Shown here: piece by piece, positions 1 to 9,936 of the stretch | Position numbering within the stretch: position 1 is the first letter of the stretch | Layout: every line of letters starts with the position of its first letter | Origin: Heliorestis convoluta | GTDB lineage: Bacteria; Bacillota; Desulfitobacteriia; Heliobacteriales; Heliobacteriaceae | Assembly: GCF_009649955.1 (NCBI RefSeq) | Contig: NZ_CP045875.1 | Span: 124,001-188,000, forward strand | Reading direction: 5' to 3' | DNA: 64,000 bases | Notes under the pieces: model-generated | What the model saw: the letters and a program-made list of their open reading frames with translations, nothing else | What the model was told of the DNA's origin: nothing | The model's database searches: none | Made by a program: the position numbers and the translations under genes

Positions 1-568
1 CTCCGACAATCACATATTGACAAAAAAACCCCAATATAAGAGAATGTTTAAGTATGCTCTCTATGCTATTAATATTCGCCTGATGAGGAACTGAAGAAGT
101 ACAAGATTACAAACGTCGTGATAAGCATCGGCCTATCTTAAGGCTTATTAAATCGATCAAAAAAAGCTCGTCAAAAAATGGCAGAACGGCATTTTGTGTA
201 AAAAATAACCATAGGAATTTATGAGGGAATGGTTGAAAAGAATTATGTACATTTGATAGAATAATTGCTAGATCCTGAATCACTCTAATTCTTTGCCTGC
301 GCAGACAGTATGGTGTGTCATTATGTTAGAATTAGGGGGACGAGCTTGTAATGATTTGACAGGATTTCAAGGTTCCAGTGGAGATAGAGGGGGACAATGT
401 GGTAGTCCCTGATCCGCTGTATTCCTTTCCAACGGGGGTTGGGGAAATTTCCTTTCCTCCCTTTTTTGTGCCTCTTTTCAAGACAGGCCATGCTTTTGTG
501 TTTTTAGCAAAGATGAGCGAAAGGATCTGACAAGTTGAGAAGTTTATTTCTGATTAAGTAAGAGAGGA
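1..568. other. Intergenic region upstream of nhaA
   Basis: No gene with a plausible start and ribosome binding site is visible. A short open stretch around 92-140 reads PDEELKKYKITNVV and then stops, which could be the tail of a decayed gene cut by the window edge. I see no convincing terminator, RNA gene or repeat. Confidence 0.5.
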
Positions 569-1927
569 GTGCTCGCTATTAACAAGCCCGTTTCCATTAC
601 TGAAAGATTAAAGCGTCCCTTCCAGCAGTTTTTTGAGTTAGAGGCATCAGGCGGGATCCTTCTACTCTTATGCACCGTCCTTGCGCTGATCTGGGCCAAC
701 TCACCTTTAGGCGAATCCTACATGACCCTTTGGCAAATACCTTTAACCGTTGGTTTTGGTGAATTTATTCTTCAAAAACCTTTGGTGCTATGGATTAACG
801 ATGGTCTTATGGCCATATTCTTCTTTCTTGTAGGTCTCGAAATTAAGCGAGAAGTTCTACATGGTGAACTAAAATCACCGAGACAATCGGCTTTCCCGAT
901 TGCCGCTGCTATCGGTGGTATGGTTGTACCTGCTAGTATCTATGCTGCTTTGAACTGGGGTACCGAAGGAATTACTGGTTGGGGTATCCCCATGGCGACA
1001 GATATTGCCTTTGCTCTCGGCGTACTAGCTCTTCTAGGCAAACGTGTACCACTTGCTTTAAAAGTATTTCTTGCCGCACTAGCTATAGTTGACGACCTCG
1101 GTGCTGTTCTTGTTATCGCTATTTTCTACACAGCCGATATATCTTGGATGGCCTTGGGCATCAGTGCCGGCTTCTTGGCTGTGCTGGCTCTAGCTAACTT
1201 TATTGGAGTACGTCATATCCTTGTTTATGTTGTCCTTGGTATTGGTCTCTGGTTTGCCTTCCTTCTCTCTGGTGTACACGCTACCATTGGTGGTGTCTTG
1301 CTAGCAATGACCATCCCTGCAAGCTCTAAGATCAACGCTGAAGAGTTTATGAACCGCACTCGCAGGTTGATCAAAGATTTCGAGAATGCTGGAAATGGTC
1401 GCAAAGGCGAAATCAACATGACAGAGCAACATCAAGTATGCGTACAAGCTTTAGAAACGAATTGTAACCAAGTGGACTCTCCCCTTCATCGTATGGAGCA
1501 TACACTCCATCCCTACGTTTCTTTCTTCGTTATGCCTGTCTTTGCCTTAGCCAATGCCGGCGTTGTCTTTGAAGGCGGCTTTGTAGAGTCCCTGACACAC
1601 CCTGTCAGCCTTGGTGTTATTCTAGGTCTCTTCTTCGGTAAACAGATTGGTGTAACTTTGTTCTCTTATATTGCCGTCAAGGCCGGCTGGGCTTCTTTGC
1701 CGAAAGGTGTTACCTGGACCCACGTATACGGTGTCAGCATGCTGTCTGGTATTGGTTTTACCATGTCTCTCTTTATTGCTGGCTTGGCCTTCGAAGATCA
1801 TGGTCTACTCACACTTTCTAAAGTGGGTATCTTGACAGCTTCCCTCCTTTCTGGTGTTATCGGTTACCTTGTTCTTCGCTATCAAGCTGCTAAAGATGAT
1901 GCTCGTAAAGCACTTTCTGCTTCCTAA
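569..1927 (+). CDS. nhaA: Na+/H+ antiporter NhaA
   Basis: Inner-membrane antiporter that exchanges sodium for protons. The 452-residue protein is hydrophobic throughout and carries the family hallmarks: ATDIAFALG (equivalent to the Asp133 region of the E. coli protein) and the paired aspartates in AIVDDLGAV that form the ion site. The hydrophilic loop around residues 255-315 is longer than in E. coli NhaA. The GTG at 569 lies inside the AGAGGAG ribosome binding site, so translation may really begin at the ATT at 578, eight bases after that site. It is followed by a bidirectional terminator shared with the convergent ATPase gene and appears monocistronic. Confidence 0.95.
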   Translation: MLAINKPVSITERLKRPFQQFFELEASGGILLLLCTVLALIWANSPLGESYMTLWQIPLTVGFGEFILQKPLVLWINDGLMAIFFFLVGLEIKREVLHGELKSPRQSAFPIAAAIGGMVVPASIYAALNWGTEGITGWGIPMATDIAFALGVLALLGKRVPLALKVFLAALAIVDDLGAVLVIAIFYTADISWMALGISAGFLAVLALANFIGVRHILVYVVLGIGLWFAFLLSGVHATIGGVLLAMTIPASSKINAEEFMNRTRRLIKDFENAGNGRKGEINMTEQHQVCVQALETNCNQVDSPLHRMEHTLHPYVSFFVMPVFALANAGVVFEGGFVESLTHPVSLGVILGLFFGKQIGVTLFSYIAVKAGWASLPKGVTWTHVYGVSMLSGIGFTMSLFIAGLAFEDHGLLTLSKVGILTASLLSGVIGYLVLRYQAAKDDARKALSAS

Positions 1928-1996
1928 ACGGACAAGATGGCAGGTAGCTTTACAGCTATAGTAAGACTTGATAACTGGCTACGTTTTTAGAAGCTG

Positions 1997-2038
1997 AAAA
2001 GGAGCTTGCTCTATTCCTATAGAGCAAGCTCCTTTTCT
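1997..2038. terminator. Bidirectional terminator between nhaA and the AAA ATPase gene
   Basis: A near-perfect 17-bp inverted repeat (AAAAGGAGCTTGCTCTA and its complement) with a 6-base centre and flanking A and T tracts lies between two convergent genes, so it can end transcription from both sides. Confidence 0.9.
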
Positions 2039-2040
2039 AA

Positions 2041-3693
2041 TTAAAGTGATTCCTCTCTTTCATCTACAGAAGGGACAACTTGTTGAAGAGCTTCTGTAAA
2101 ATCTGCGGTTGTTACACGAATGCGAGAGGAAATATCTTTATCTAATGCCGCAGGCCAACGATTCATATCTTGCCCAAGAGCTCGACTGACTGCGATCAAA
2201 GCTGCTTTGGCACATAAAGCGGCAATATCAGCGCCTGTATAGCCGGATGTTTTCTCTGCCAATTCTTGAATTTGGACATGCTCATCTAAGGGCATTTTTG
2301 TCGTATGTAGGCGTAGAATTTGCTCCCGGTCGGCTAGTTCTGGCAATCTTACACGGATTCGATAATCGAAGCGGCCAGGTCGAAGCAAGGCTCGATCGAG
2401 TATGTCTAAGCGATTTGTTGTTGCGATGACCACGACTTGTCCACGTCGATCGAAGCCATCCATCAGAGAAAGAAATTGTGCCACTAGGGTAGCTTCAAAA
2501 GTCGCAGTGGCTCGACTTCGATCAAAAGCAAAAGCATCGATTTCATCAAAAAAGATAATGGAAGGTGCTTTTTTTTCGGCTTGTGCAAAAAGCTGACGCA
2601 GCCTTTTTTCACTTTGACCGTGCATCGGTGAAAGAAACTCTGGCCCTTTTACAGAGAAAAAGGTAGCCTCTACTTCTTGCGCTACAGCTTGGGCTAACAA
2701 AGTTTTACCACAGCCCGGTGGTCCATAAAGCAAAACACCTTTTGGAGGTTTAATGCCTAAATCTTGTACCAACTCAGGATATCGTAAAGGAAGCTCTACA
2801 GCCTCGCGGAGTAAACGAATCTCTTCTTTTAAGCCCCCTACGTCTTGATAGGAGGTTTTTTTTGTCAATTTTACAGGTTCAATGATATCGTCAAGGTTTT
2901 CGCTTTTTGCCAGAGTAGCAGCACTTTCTTCTTGACCCGATCTTTCGCTAGGTCGATTTCTCGCTTCATCTGCTTTTCTACGAGCTACATCAGCATACTG
3001 TCCTGTAACACTCGTATCCATATCGGCTCGACCGCGTGCTGATACAGAAGGCTTCCGAGTTACCCCGACGATACGACCTTCACGAGTTAGATGAATCCAG
3101 TTCGAGTCTTGCTCTGCATCAATCGTATCAGGCAAGGAAAAAACTTGTCTTTCTACATCTTTCCACTCTAAAAGGGGACAGTAATAACATTTATTCTGGC
3201 GAGCCATCTGTTCCACTGTAGAGAGTATAGCGCTTTTATCAACATAAAAAATACCTTCACTGTCAACGGTACCAAAGCGATACCACCTCTGTCCTGAATC
3301 ATTGACAGCAAAGTCATCAAAAACGAGAAAGCGGCAGCCCGGTCGGAAATAGATGGCGCCATCATGCTCTCTATAATCACGTGTTTGACCATCACAATAG
3401 ATGGAGCGATCCGATGACTTCAGACATTGGCGTAAACATTCTACGATAAGATCAAAGGTATCTGCCCGTACTTCTTCGCCATCCGCAAGAATCGTACAAT
3501 TACGGTCAGACGATGCAACTTTCCATATTTCACAAAGAAAAACTAGATCCTCAGGACTTTTTCCCAGTTCAACCTGATAGCCTGCGCGTCCATTGTAGCT
3601 TTTTTTACGAAAGGTGCTATGTTTTCGGGCATGACGATAAATATTTAAGAAATTCTTGGAAAAAGAAGTGGTAAAATGTATACTAATTACCAT
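2041..3693 (-). CDS. Cdc48/PAN-like AAA+ ATPase with unknown N-terminal domain
   Basis: A 550-residue protein. Residues about 1-275 form an N-terminal region I do not recognise, followed by a charged linker. Residues about 280-540 are a single AAA module: Walker A GPPGCGKT at 324-331, Walker [11 protein letters not shown], the second region of homology in [20 protein letters not shown], and [11 protein letters not shown] in the lid. This is the pattern of Cdc48, proteasomal and FtsH-type unfoldases. There is no zinc protease motif, so it is not FtsH. It probably unfolds or remodels proteins as a hexamer in the cytoplasm; the substrate is unknown. It stands alone, converging on nhaA. Confidence 0.8.
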   Translation of the reverse strand: MVISIHFTTSFSKNFLNIYRHARKHSTFRKKSYNGRAGYQVELGKSPEDLVFLCEIWKVASSDRNCTILADGEEVRADTFDLIVECLRQCLKSSDRSIYCDGQTRDYREHDGAIYFRPGCRFLVFDDFAVNDSGQRWYRFGTVDSEGIFYVDKSAILSTVEQMARQNKCYYCPLLEWKDVERQVFSLPDTIDAEQDSNWIHLTREGRIVGVTRKPSVSARGRADMDTSVTGQYADVARRKADEARNRPSERSGQEESAATLAKSENLDDIIEPVKLTKKTSYQDVGGLKEEIRLLREAVELPLRYPELVQDLGIKPPKGVLLYGPPGCGKTLLAQAVAQEVEATFFSVKGPEFLSPMHGQSEKRLRQLFAQAEKKAPSIIFFDEIDAFAFDRSRATATFEATLVAQFLSLMDGFDRRGQVVVIATTNRLDILDRALLRPGRFDYRIRVRLPELADREQILRLHTTKMPLDEHVQIQELAEKTSGYTGADIAALCAKAALIAVSRALGQDMNRWPAALDKDISSRIRVTTADFTEALQQVVPSVDEREESL

Positions 3694-3963
3694 CGTTGAT
3701 CTCCTTTGTTTCTAAACATTAACACCCAACATCATACCACAGCTTTTTCAGTAGAAGGAAGGGAGCCTGTCACCGACTGAAGCTCAGAAAATGAAAGCAT
3801 GAGCAGGACAAATGAAGGGTTTCCAAGGATAGATGTGGAAAAAGAATAAAAGTTAGTCTATGAGTAGACAATTTTCAATAGTACTTTTCTGGATTCTTAC
3901 TTCGATGGATTGATATCAGCGATAGAAGGGAGGTTTTACTCGCTGAGGGAGGAAACAATTGGA

Positions 3964-5916
3964 ATGGTTGTAACTTCTGATATGATTCTTGTATTTATAA
4001 TTTTGGCTATTACGACAGTTCTTTTTATGGTAGATCGACTTCGTTCTGATCTTGTTGCGATGGGTGCTCTTCTCGCTTTGACTCTTAGTGGTATTTTAGA
4101 AACCCAAGAAGCTTTAGCTGGCTTTTCCAATCCCATTGTGTTAATGATCGCCGGACTCTTTGTTGTTGGTGGTGGTCTTTTTCGAACAGGTGTGGCAAGA
4201 GCGATAGGCAATCGCTTGTTGCGTACTGCCGGCAACAATGAAAACTATGTACTCGTTCTACTTATGGTTGTGGTAGCGGTTTTGAGTGCATTTATGAGCA
4301 ATACAGGAACTGTTGCTGTTTTCCTACCTATCGTCGTTAGCCTGGCTTTGGATGCTCGAATCCATCCGGGTCGATTGTTGATTCCGCTTGCTTTCGCAAG
4401 CAGCTTAGGTGGAGTAATGACCCTAATTGGAACTCCACCAAACTTAATTGTAAGTGAGATTTTAGAGCAATACGGTTATCAACGATTGGGCTTTTTTGAC
4501 TATACACCAGCAGGTGCTGTGGCCTTATTGCTAGGAATCCTTTTTATGTTAACGATAGGAAAAAAACTGTTGCCTGGCAAGGATCTTGATGAGCGCATGC
4601 AGAATCGATCTGCCAATCTATCACCGCAGGAACTGGCTGACTTTTATCACTTGTCAGACAATATTTTTCGCCTTCGTGTTCGACGTAGCTCTCCCATGGT
4701 CGATAAGCGCCTCTATGATCTTACTCTGCCTTCGAGGTTTAATATTTCAGTCTTGAAAATCATGCGCACAAGTGGACGGACTCCCATTCGAACGAGTACA
4801 TCTCAGGAGATGGCAGGGCCGGACAGTGTGATTAAAGAGCAGGACATTCTTTATGTGCAAGGCGTAGCAGAACAAGTTCACAAATTGGCTCTTCAATATA
4901 ACCTAGCAATTCAGCAAGGAGAGGTTTCGGAAGCAGATCATCCAGATAAGGAAGCATCTGCAGATGGCGAAGTAACAAAGCAGTCAAAACGCAAGGAAGC
5001 GGTAGAAGAATCGACAGCTGCATCAGCAGATCAACTGGTTGGCCGAGAGCTTGGCCTAGCTGAGGTGCTTCTAACACCTCATTCCAGTCTAATTGATCAT
5101 AATATTGAAGAATGGCGCTTTCGTGAAAAATATAAAGTGAACGTGCTTGCTATCAATCGCCGAGGAGATCAGTTACTGGAGAATATTCCTCACCAGCGCT
5201 TGCGTTTTGGTGATGCCCTGCTTGTACAAGGTCCCTGGGAAGAGATTGAGCTGCTCGCGAAAGATACACAAGATGTGGTTGTAGTAGGACAAACGAAGGA
5301 AGAAGCAAGTAAAGCAGCGACCAGTGGCAAGGCACCTATAGCCGTAGCAATCATGATTGCCATGTTGGCACTCATGACCTTCGAAGTTGTTCCTGCCGTT
5401 ATTGCTGTACTAATAGCAGCCATGCTTATGATTCTAACAGGGTGCTTGCGGAATGTTGAAGAAGCCTATAACTCCATCAACTGGGAAAGTGTGCTTTTAA
5501 TCGCGGCTATGTTGCCTATGGCAACGGCTTTGGAAAAAACAGGTGGCGTTCTCTTCGTTTCTGAAGGTCTTGTTACTTTACTGGGTCCCTATGGCCCCTT
5601 GGCGCTGATGGCAGGAATTTACTTATTGACTACTTTTTTTAGTCAATTTATTAGTAATACAGCGACAGCCCTCTTATTCGCACCGATTGCAATTGCTACG
5701 GCTGTTCAAGTTGGTGTGAGCCCTTATCCTTTTCTGATGACCGTAGCCGTAGCAGCAAGTATGGCTTTTGCTACACCTGTTGCATCGCCAACGAACGCGA
5801 TGGTAATGGCGCCTGCCAACTATAAGTTTCGTGACTTTGTCAAAGTAGGCGTACCTTTGCAATTTTTAATCGGGCTTGTCATGATGCTCGTGCTTCCTTT
5901 ACTATTTCCTTTTTGA
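3964..5916 (+). CDS. SLC13/DASS-type carrier with two TrkA_C domains
   Basis: Polytopic membrane carrier of the divalent anion:Na+ symporter (SLC13/CitMHS) type. Two blocks of membrane helices flank a cytoplasmic insert (about residues 210-450) with two TrkA_C-like regulatory domains (SRFNISVLKIMR and EWRFREKYKVNVLAINR regions) split by a charged linker. The motifs SNTGTVAVFLP and FISNTATALLFAP match the paired SNT signatures that bind sodium and substrate in this family. The substrate could be sulfate, a dicarboxylate or citrate; sequence does not decide. GAGGGAGG precedes the ATG at 3964; an in-frame ATT at 3958 sits nearer that site. An upstream TTG at 3910 is open but has no good ribosome site. 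Confidence 0.85.
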   Translation: MVVTSDMILVFIILAITTVLFMVDRLRSDLVAMGALLALTLSGILETQEALAGFSNPIVLMIAGLFVVGGGLFRTGVARAIGNRLLRTAGNNENYVLVLLMVVVAVLSAFMSNTGTVAVFLPIVVSLALDARIHPGRLLIPLAFASSLGGVMTLIGTPPNLIVSEILEQYGYQRLGFFDYTPAGAVALLLGILFMLTIGKKLLPGKDLDERMQNRSANLSPQELADFYHLSDNIFRLRVRRSSPMVDKRLYDLTLPSRFNISVLKIMRTSGRTPIRTSTSQEMAGPDSVIKEQDILYVQGVAEQVHKLALQYNLAIQQGEVSEADHPDKEASADGEVTKQSKRKEAVEESTAASADQLVGRELGLAEVLLTPHSSLIDHNIEEWRFREKYKVNVLAINRRGDQLLENIPHQRLRFGDALLVQGPWEEIELLAKDTQDVVVVGQTKEEASKAATSGKAPIAVAIMIAMLALMTFEVVPAVIAVLIAAMLMILTGCLRNVEEAYNSINWESVLLIAAMLPMATALEKTGGVLFVSEGLVTLLGPYGPLALMAGIYLLTTFFSQFISNTATALLFAPIAIATAVQVGVSPYPFLMTVAVAASMAFATPVASPTNAMVMAPANYKFRDFVKVGVPLQFLIGLVMMLVLPLLFPF

Positions 5917-6188
5917 AAATAATAGGAATAGTCACTTGTGTTGAGATGGGTATTTATGTAAAATAAGTATACAAAAATATCAAATACTACATGGAGTTGC
6001 TTCACAGAATCTGAATATCATAGATCCTTCATATGCTGTATTAAAAATACCTAACTATCGCTCTTAAAGTTGCTACTTACTTCAAAGCACTCTATTTTTC
6101 TATAGATTAGGAACAGAAAAGAAGCCTTTTGTTGATAGAGAGCAAAGATGAGTATTCAACGTCAGAAGGAAAGGTAGGTTTGTCATTA

Positions 6189-7010
6189 ATGAACGATAGA
6201 CTTCAATCTATCATTAATACAGCGCCCTTGATTCAAAAATTAGTACCTTTAGATTGTATGATTGGTATTTCAGATCGAGAAAAGTTTTTGCACTATTTAC
6301 CAGGTCGAGCTATCTCCATTGGTAGAGATATACGAGGAGAGCGATTATCTTCTGATGATGGTCTGTATCATGCTGTTCACTCAGGCAAAGAGCATATTGT
6401 CAAATTACCTCGTGAAGTCTTCGGGTTTCCATTTCGATCAGTGGCTGTTCCTATTCATGATGAGAAAGGCTATGTAATTGGAGCGATCGCTCTGGGAGTT
6501 AGTCTACAGACCCAGGAGAGTTTATTGTCAATTGCGCAGATGATTGTTACATCATCACAAGAAATCTCCGCAGCTACGAAAGAATTGGCTCAGTCAGCGG
6601 AAGAATTATCTTTACAGCAAGAGCTACTAAGTCGTTTGAGCAATGAGGTATTAGAACAGGTAAAAAAGACGGATCAGATCTTAAAATTTATTAATGATGT
6701 AGCCATGAAGTCTAATTTGCTTGGACTCAATGCTTCCATTGAAGCATCCCGAGCTGGTGAGCAAGGAAAGGGCTTTGCAGTGGTTGCCGAAGAGATTCGC
6801 AAGATGGCCGTAAACAGTGCTCAGTCAGTAAAAGAAATTCGAGAAATTTTGAACATAATCAAAGAACGCGTTACAATTATGAACAGTAAAATTACGCAAA
6901 CGACCGATATTGGTCATCAACAAGTAGCGGCTACAGAAGAGATACATGCCTCTGTACAGGAATTTGCTGATTCGGCGCAGAAAATTGAAGATGTTGCGAA
7001 GATTGTTTGA
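6189..7010 (+). CDS. Short soluble methyl-accepting chemotaxis-like protein
   Basis: About 273 residues, no membrane helices. The N-terminal half (LIQKLVPLDCMIGISDREKFLHYLPG to about residue 110) is a small sensor domain. The C-terminal half is a shortened methyl-accepting signalling domain whose hairpin tip is visible in LLGLNASIEASRAGEQGKGFAVVAEEIRKMA. It likely signals to CheA/CheW in the cytoplasm; the ligand is unknown. The ATG at 6189 is chosen because relatives begin near MNDxLQS; the frame is open back to a TTG at 6129. It converges with typA, whose extended reading frame overlaps its last 80 bases. Confidence 0.85.
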   Translation: MNDRLQSIINTAPLIQKLVPLDCMIGISDREKFLHYLPGRAISIGRDIRGERLSSDDGLYHAVHSGKEHIVKLPREVFGFPFRSVAVPIHDEKGYVIGAIALGVSLQTQESLLSIAQMIVTSSQEISAATKELAQSAEELSLQQELLSRLSNEVLEQVKKTDQILKFINDVAMKSNLLGLNASIEASRAGEQGKGFAVVAEEIRKMAVNSAQSVKEIREILNIIKERVTIMNSKITQTTDIGHQQVAATEEIHASVQEFADSAQKIEDVAKIV

Positions 7011-8895
7011 TACAAAAAAAGACTGCCAACAGTTCTCTGCTGGCAGTCTTTTTTACTTTCCTTTTTTTTGTAGCCATGCTCTTTTCTTTGTTCATTCTTG
7101 CCCTTACATGAGGATCTAGAATCTTTTTGCGTAGACGAATACTTTTTGGCGTAACCTCTACCAGTTCATCATCACCAATCCACTCTAGTGCATCTTCCAA
7201 AGAGAGACGTAAAGGTGTCTTAAGAGAGATTGCACCTTCAGAACCACTGTTTCGCATGTTCGTTAAGTGTTTTGTTTTTGTTACGTTAATCTCCATGTCT
7301 TGCTCGCGGGCGTTTTCGCCGACAATCATGCCTACATACACATCGGTACCTGGCTCAATGATAAAGTTCACCCGCTCTTGTAAGTAGCCCATGGCATAAA
7401 GAGTTGCTGTTCCTTGTTCGATAGCGACGGCAGCACCTTTGGAACGACCAGGGATATCACCACGATGAGCTTCATAACCACGGAATAGATGATGCATTAC
7501 GCCAAAGCCTTTGGTATCAGTTAAAAACTCTGTGCGATAACCGATAAGACCACGAGCGGGTATGGTAAATTCAATACGAACCTGGCCAGAGCCCGAGGGA
7601 TTCATGTTAGTCATCTCAGCTCGACGAGTGCCAAGCTTTTCCATAACAACGCCCATATATTCTTCGGGCACATCAATGATCAAATCTTCAATCGGTTCAA
7701 GTAGAGTGCCTGACTCATCTCTATGCATAATTACCTGGGGCTTTGAGACAGCCAACTCATAGCCTTCGCGGCGCATCGTTTCGATCAAAACAGACAAATG
7801 AAGCTCGCCACGACCAGAGACAAGGAAAACATCAGGATCTTCTGTATCGCTAACCCGTAGAGCTACGTTTTTCTCTAGTTCTTTATAAAGACGTGCCCGG
7901 AGATGCCGAGATGTAATATATTCGCCTTCTTTGCCGGCAAAAGGACTTGTGTTTGTTTGGAAGGTCATCTGTAAAGTAGGCTCATCAATTTTCATTACTG
8001 GCAAAGAGGTTGGATTTTCAGGATCAGAAATGGTTTCACCAATGTTAATATCGGTTAAGCCGGTAATGGCAATAATTTCGCCGACGGTGGCTATCTCCGC
8101 ATTGATACGACTTAATCCTTGGTACGTAAAGAGTTGCTGCGCTTTTCCTTTTGCTATAGTGCCATCCGCTTTACAGATCGATACTTGTTGACCTGATCGT
8201 ACTTGTCCTTGATGAACTCGACCGACAGCAATACGACCTACATAGTTATCGTAATCTAATGTTGTAACCATGCATTGTAGCGGACCTTCATCATCACCTT
8301 CTGGAGCTGGTACATGTTCTATAATCTTTTGGAAAAGTGGCTGCAGATCGACGCCTTTTTCATGGGACTCAAGACTACACCATCCATCCCGTCCTACGGC
8401 GTACAAGACGGGAAACTCTAGCTGCTCATCATCGGCACCAAGATCAATGAAGAGTTCTAGAATCTCATCAAGAACTTCAGCAGGTCTTGCGTCTTGACGA
8501 TCCATTTTGTTGATGACTACAATGGGACGCAGCCCTTTCTCTAAAGCTTTGCGTAGTACGTATTTCGTCTGTGCCATGACGCCTTCGGCGCTATCAACAA
8601 GTAAGATCGCGCCGTCAACCATCGAGAGAATGCGTTCTACTTCTCCAGAGAAGTCGGCGTGACCCGGCGTATCAACAATGTTGATCTTAATGCCGTTGTA
8701 AGAAACAGCCGTGTTTTTCGCTAAAATGGTAATACCGCGTTCACGCTCTAGGTCATTCGAGTCCATGACACAATTCTGTACTTCTTCGTTTTCGCGGAAG
8801 ATACCCGATTGTTTGAGTAGGCCATCAACCAAAGTGGTTTTGCCATGGTCAACGTGGGCAATAATGGCGATATTTCGCAGATCAGTCCGTTTCAC
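6931..8895 (-). CDS. typA: Ribosome-associated GTPase TypA/BipA, frame extended past its usual end
   Basis: Translational GTPase acting on the ribosome in stress and subunit assembly. G1 AHVDHGKTTL near residue 14, G2 RGITI, G3 DTPGHADF and G4 NKMD are all present, followed by the EF-G-like domains and the TypA-specific C-terminal domain. At about 654 residues it is some 40 longer than usual. The extra tail reads through the terminator at 7014-7054 and into the neighbouring gene in antisense. On the minus strand a run of eight A (7062-7069) precedes this; with seven A the frame would stop at 7053, right before the terminator, which gives a normal-length protein. A homopolymer indel is therefore likely. 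Confidence 0.95.
   Translation of the reverse strand: MKRTDLRNIAIIAHVDHGKTTLVDGLLKQSGIFRENEEVQNCVMDSNDLERERGITILAKNTAVSYNGIKINIVDTPGHADFSGEVERILSMVDGAILLVDSAEGVMAQTKYVLRKALEKGLRPIVVINKMDRQDARPAEVLDEILELFIDLGADDEQLEFPVLYAVGRDGWCSLESHEKGVDLQPLFQKIIEHVPAPEGDDEGPLQCMVTTLDYDNYVGRIAVGRVHQGQVRSGQQVSICKADGTIAKGKAQQLFTYQGLSRINAEIATVGEIIAITGLTDINIGETISDPENPTSLPVMKIDEPTLQMTFQTNTSPFAGKEGEYITSRHLRARLYKELEKNVALRVSDTEDPDVFLVSGRGELHLSVLIETMRREGYELAVSKPQVIMHRDESGTLLEPIEDLIIDVPEEYMGVVMEKLGTRRAEMTNMNPSGSGQVRIEFTIPARGLIGYRTEFLTDTKGFGVMHHLFRGYEAHRGDIPGRSKGAAVAIEQGTATLYAMGYLQERVNFIIEPGTDVYVGMIVGENAREQDMEINVTKTKHLTNMRNSGSEGAISLKTPLRLSLEDALEWIGDDELVEVTPKSIRLRKKILDPHVRARMNKEKSMATKKRKVKKTASRELLAVFFCIKQSSQHLQFSAPNQQIPVQRHVSLL
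7014..7054. terminator. Bidirectional terminator between chemoreceptor gene and typA
   Basis: AAAAAAAGACTGCCA pairs with TGGCAGTCTTTTTT around a 12-base loop between convergent genes. The reported typA frame runs through it, which suggests the typA stop has been lost. Confidence 0.9.
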
Positions 8896-9172
8896 AATAT
8901 TCTCTCCTTCAATTGATGAGCCCTTTCAATGTAGGTATAATCCTGATTGGGTATATCCCTGATCATCATACCTATAGATGAAGGCACTACCTTCGTTGTT
9001 TACATCCTTTCAATTATATGTTTTTCGAAAATTAAGAGTCAAGCAAGTTCTGTTAAACTATTATATAACTTTTTTCAAAAAAAGGCTTGCAAGCTTCGAC
9101 GAATTATGATAACATTCTATCTCGTTCGGGGGAAACAAAAACCCCTCAAAAAGAAATGGAATCAATTAACAC

Positions 9173-9202
9173 TTGTAAAAATATAAGAGCTTGTGTTAAG
9201 AT
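9173..9202 (+). promoter_or_regulatory. Candidate rRNA operon promoter
   Basis: TTGTAA at 9173 and TAAGAT at 9197 are 18 bp apart, about 350 bp before the 16S gene. A second upstream pair, TTGCAA near 9088 and TAACAT near 9111, is also possible, which would fit the usual tandem rRNA promoters. Confidence 0.5.
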
Positions 9203-9552
9203 GAGATTCTGGCGCTGAACGAGAGCTACACTTTCTAAAGCGCACCGGTCCTTGAAAATCAAACAGTTGTAAACAAGTCAAGCGTGCGAAACAAGAAATT
9301 GTGCGAATTGTTCGGGGGTCAGACTCCACAACAATTCGAAAACAATTCTGACAATTTGCTGAGTCGCTTAGGAGATAAAGTGCTACGGTGCGAAAACCTT
9401 CGTTCTCGCTCTACGCTGGTTCTCTTAAAAAGGCAAAGCAAAATGTACAAAATTAAGTCAATTAAGAGCTTTATCAGGCTCACCCATATATAAGGAATGC
9501 AAAGGAAGTTCACTGCTGACGCCATTTATGGCGCAGCGAACTCCAAAACATC
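9203..9552 (+). other. rRNA leader with processing-type hairpins
   Basis: Untranslated leader between the promoter and the 16S 5' end. It contains a hairpin at about 9305-9342 (GAATTGTT and AACAATTC arms) and a long stem at 9505-9545 (GTTC-CTGC-CGCC paired with GGCG-CAG-GAAC) just before the mature 5' end, suited to RNase III processing. No tRNA or protein gene is seen. Confidence 0.5.
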
Positions 9553-9880
<328 letters not shown>

Positions 9881-9920
9881 TCAAAGCTTGTTCAAAATCA
9901 ATTTCTTTCTCAAAGACCAT
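9881..9920 (-). pseudogene. hsdR: Type I restriction subunit hsdR, first 13 codons only
   Basis: Downstream of hsdS on the minus strand, a GTAGGAG ribosome site precedes an ATG at 9920 that reads MVFEKEIDFEQAL. This resembles the N-terminus of HsdR restriction subunits, which usually follow hsdM and hsdS. The frame is cut at 9881 by the joint with 16S rRNA. A HindIII-type AAGCTT (9883-9888) lies beside the joint. Thirteen codons are few, so the family call rests mostly on position. Confidence 0.6.
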
Positions 9921-9936
9921 TGCGTATTCACAACTC

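Noticed and set aside
9095-9101. TTCGACG in the rRNA promoter region as an 0A box
   Set aside because: The last base differs, and there is no -10 at the 22-bp spacing; it overlaps a normal rRNA-type promoter.
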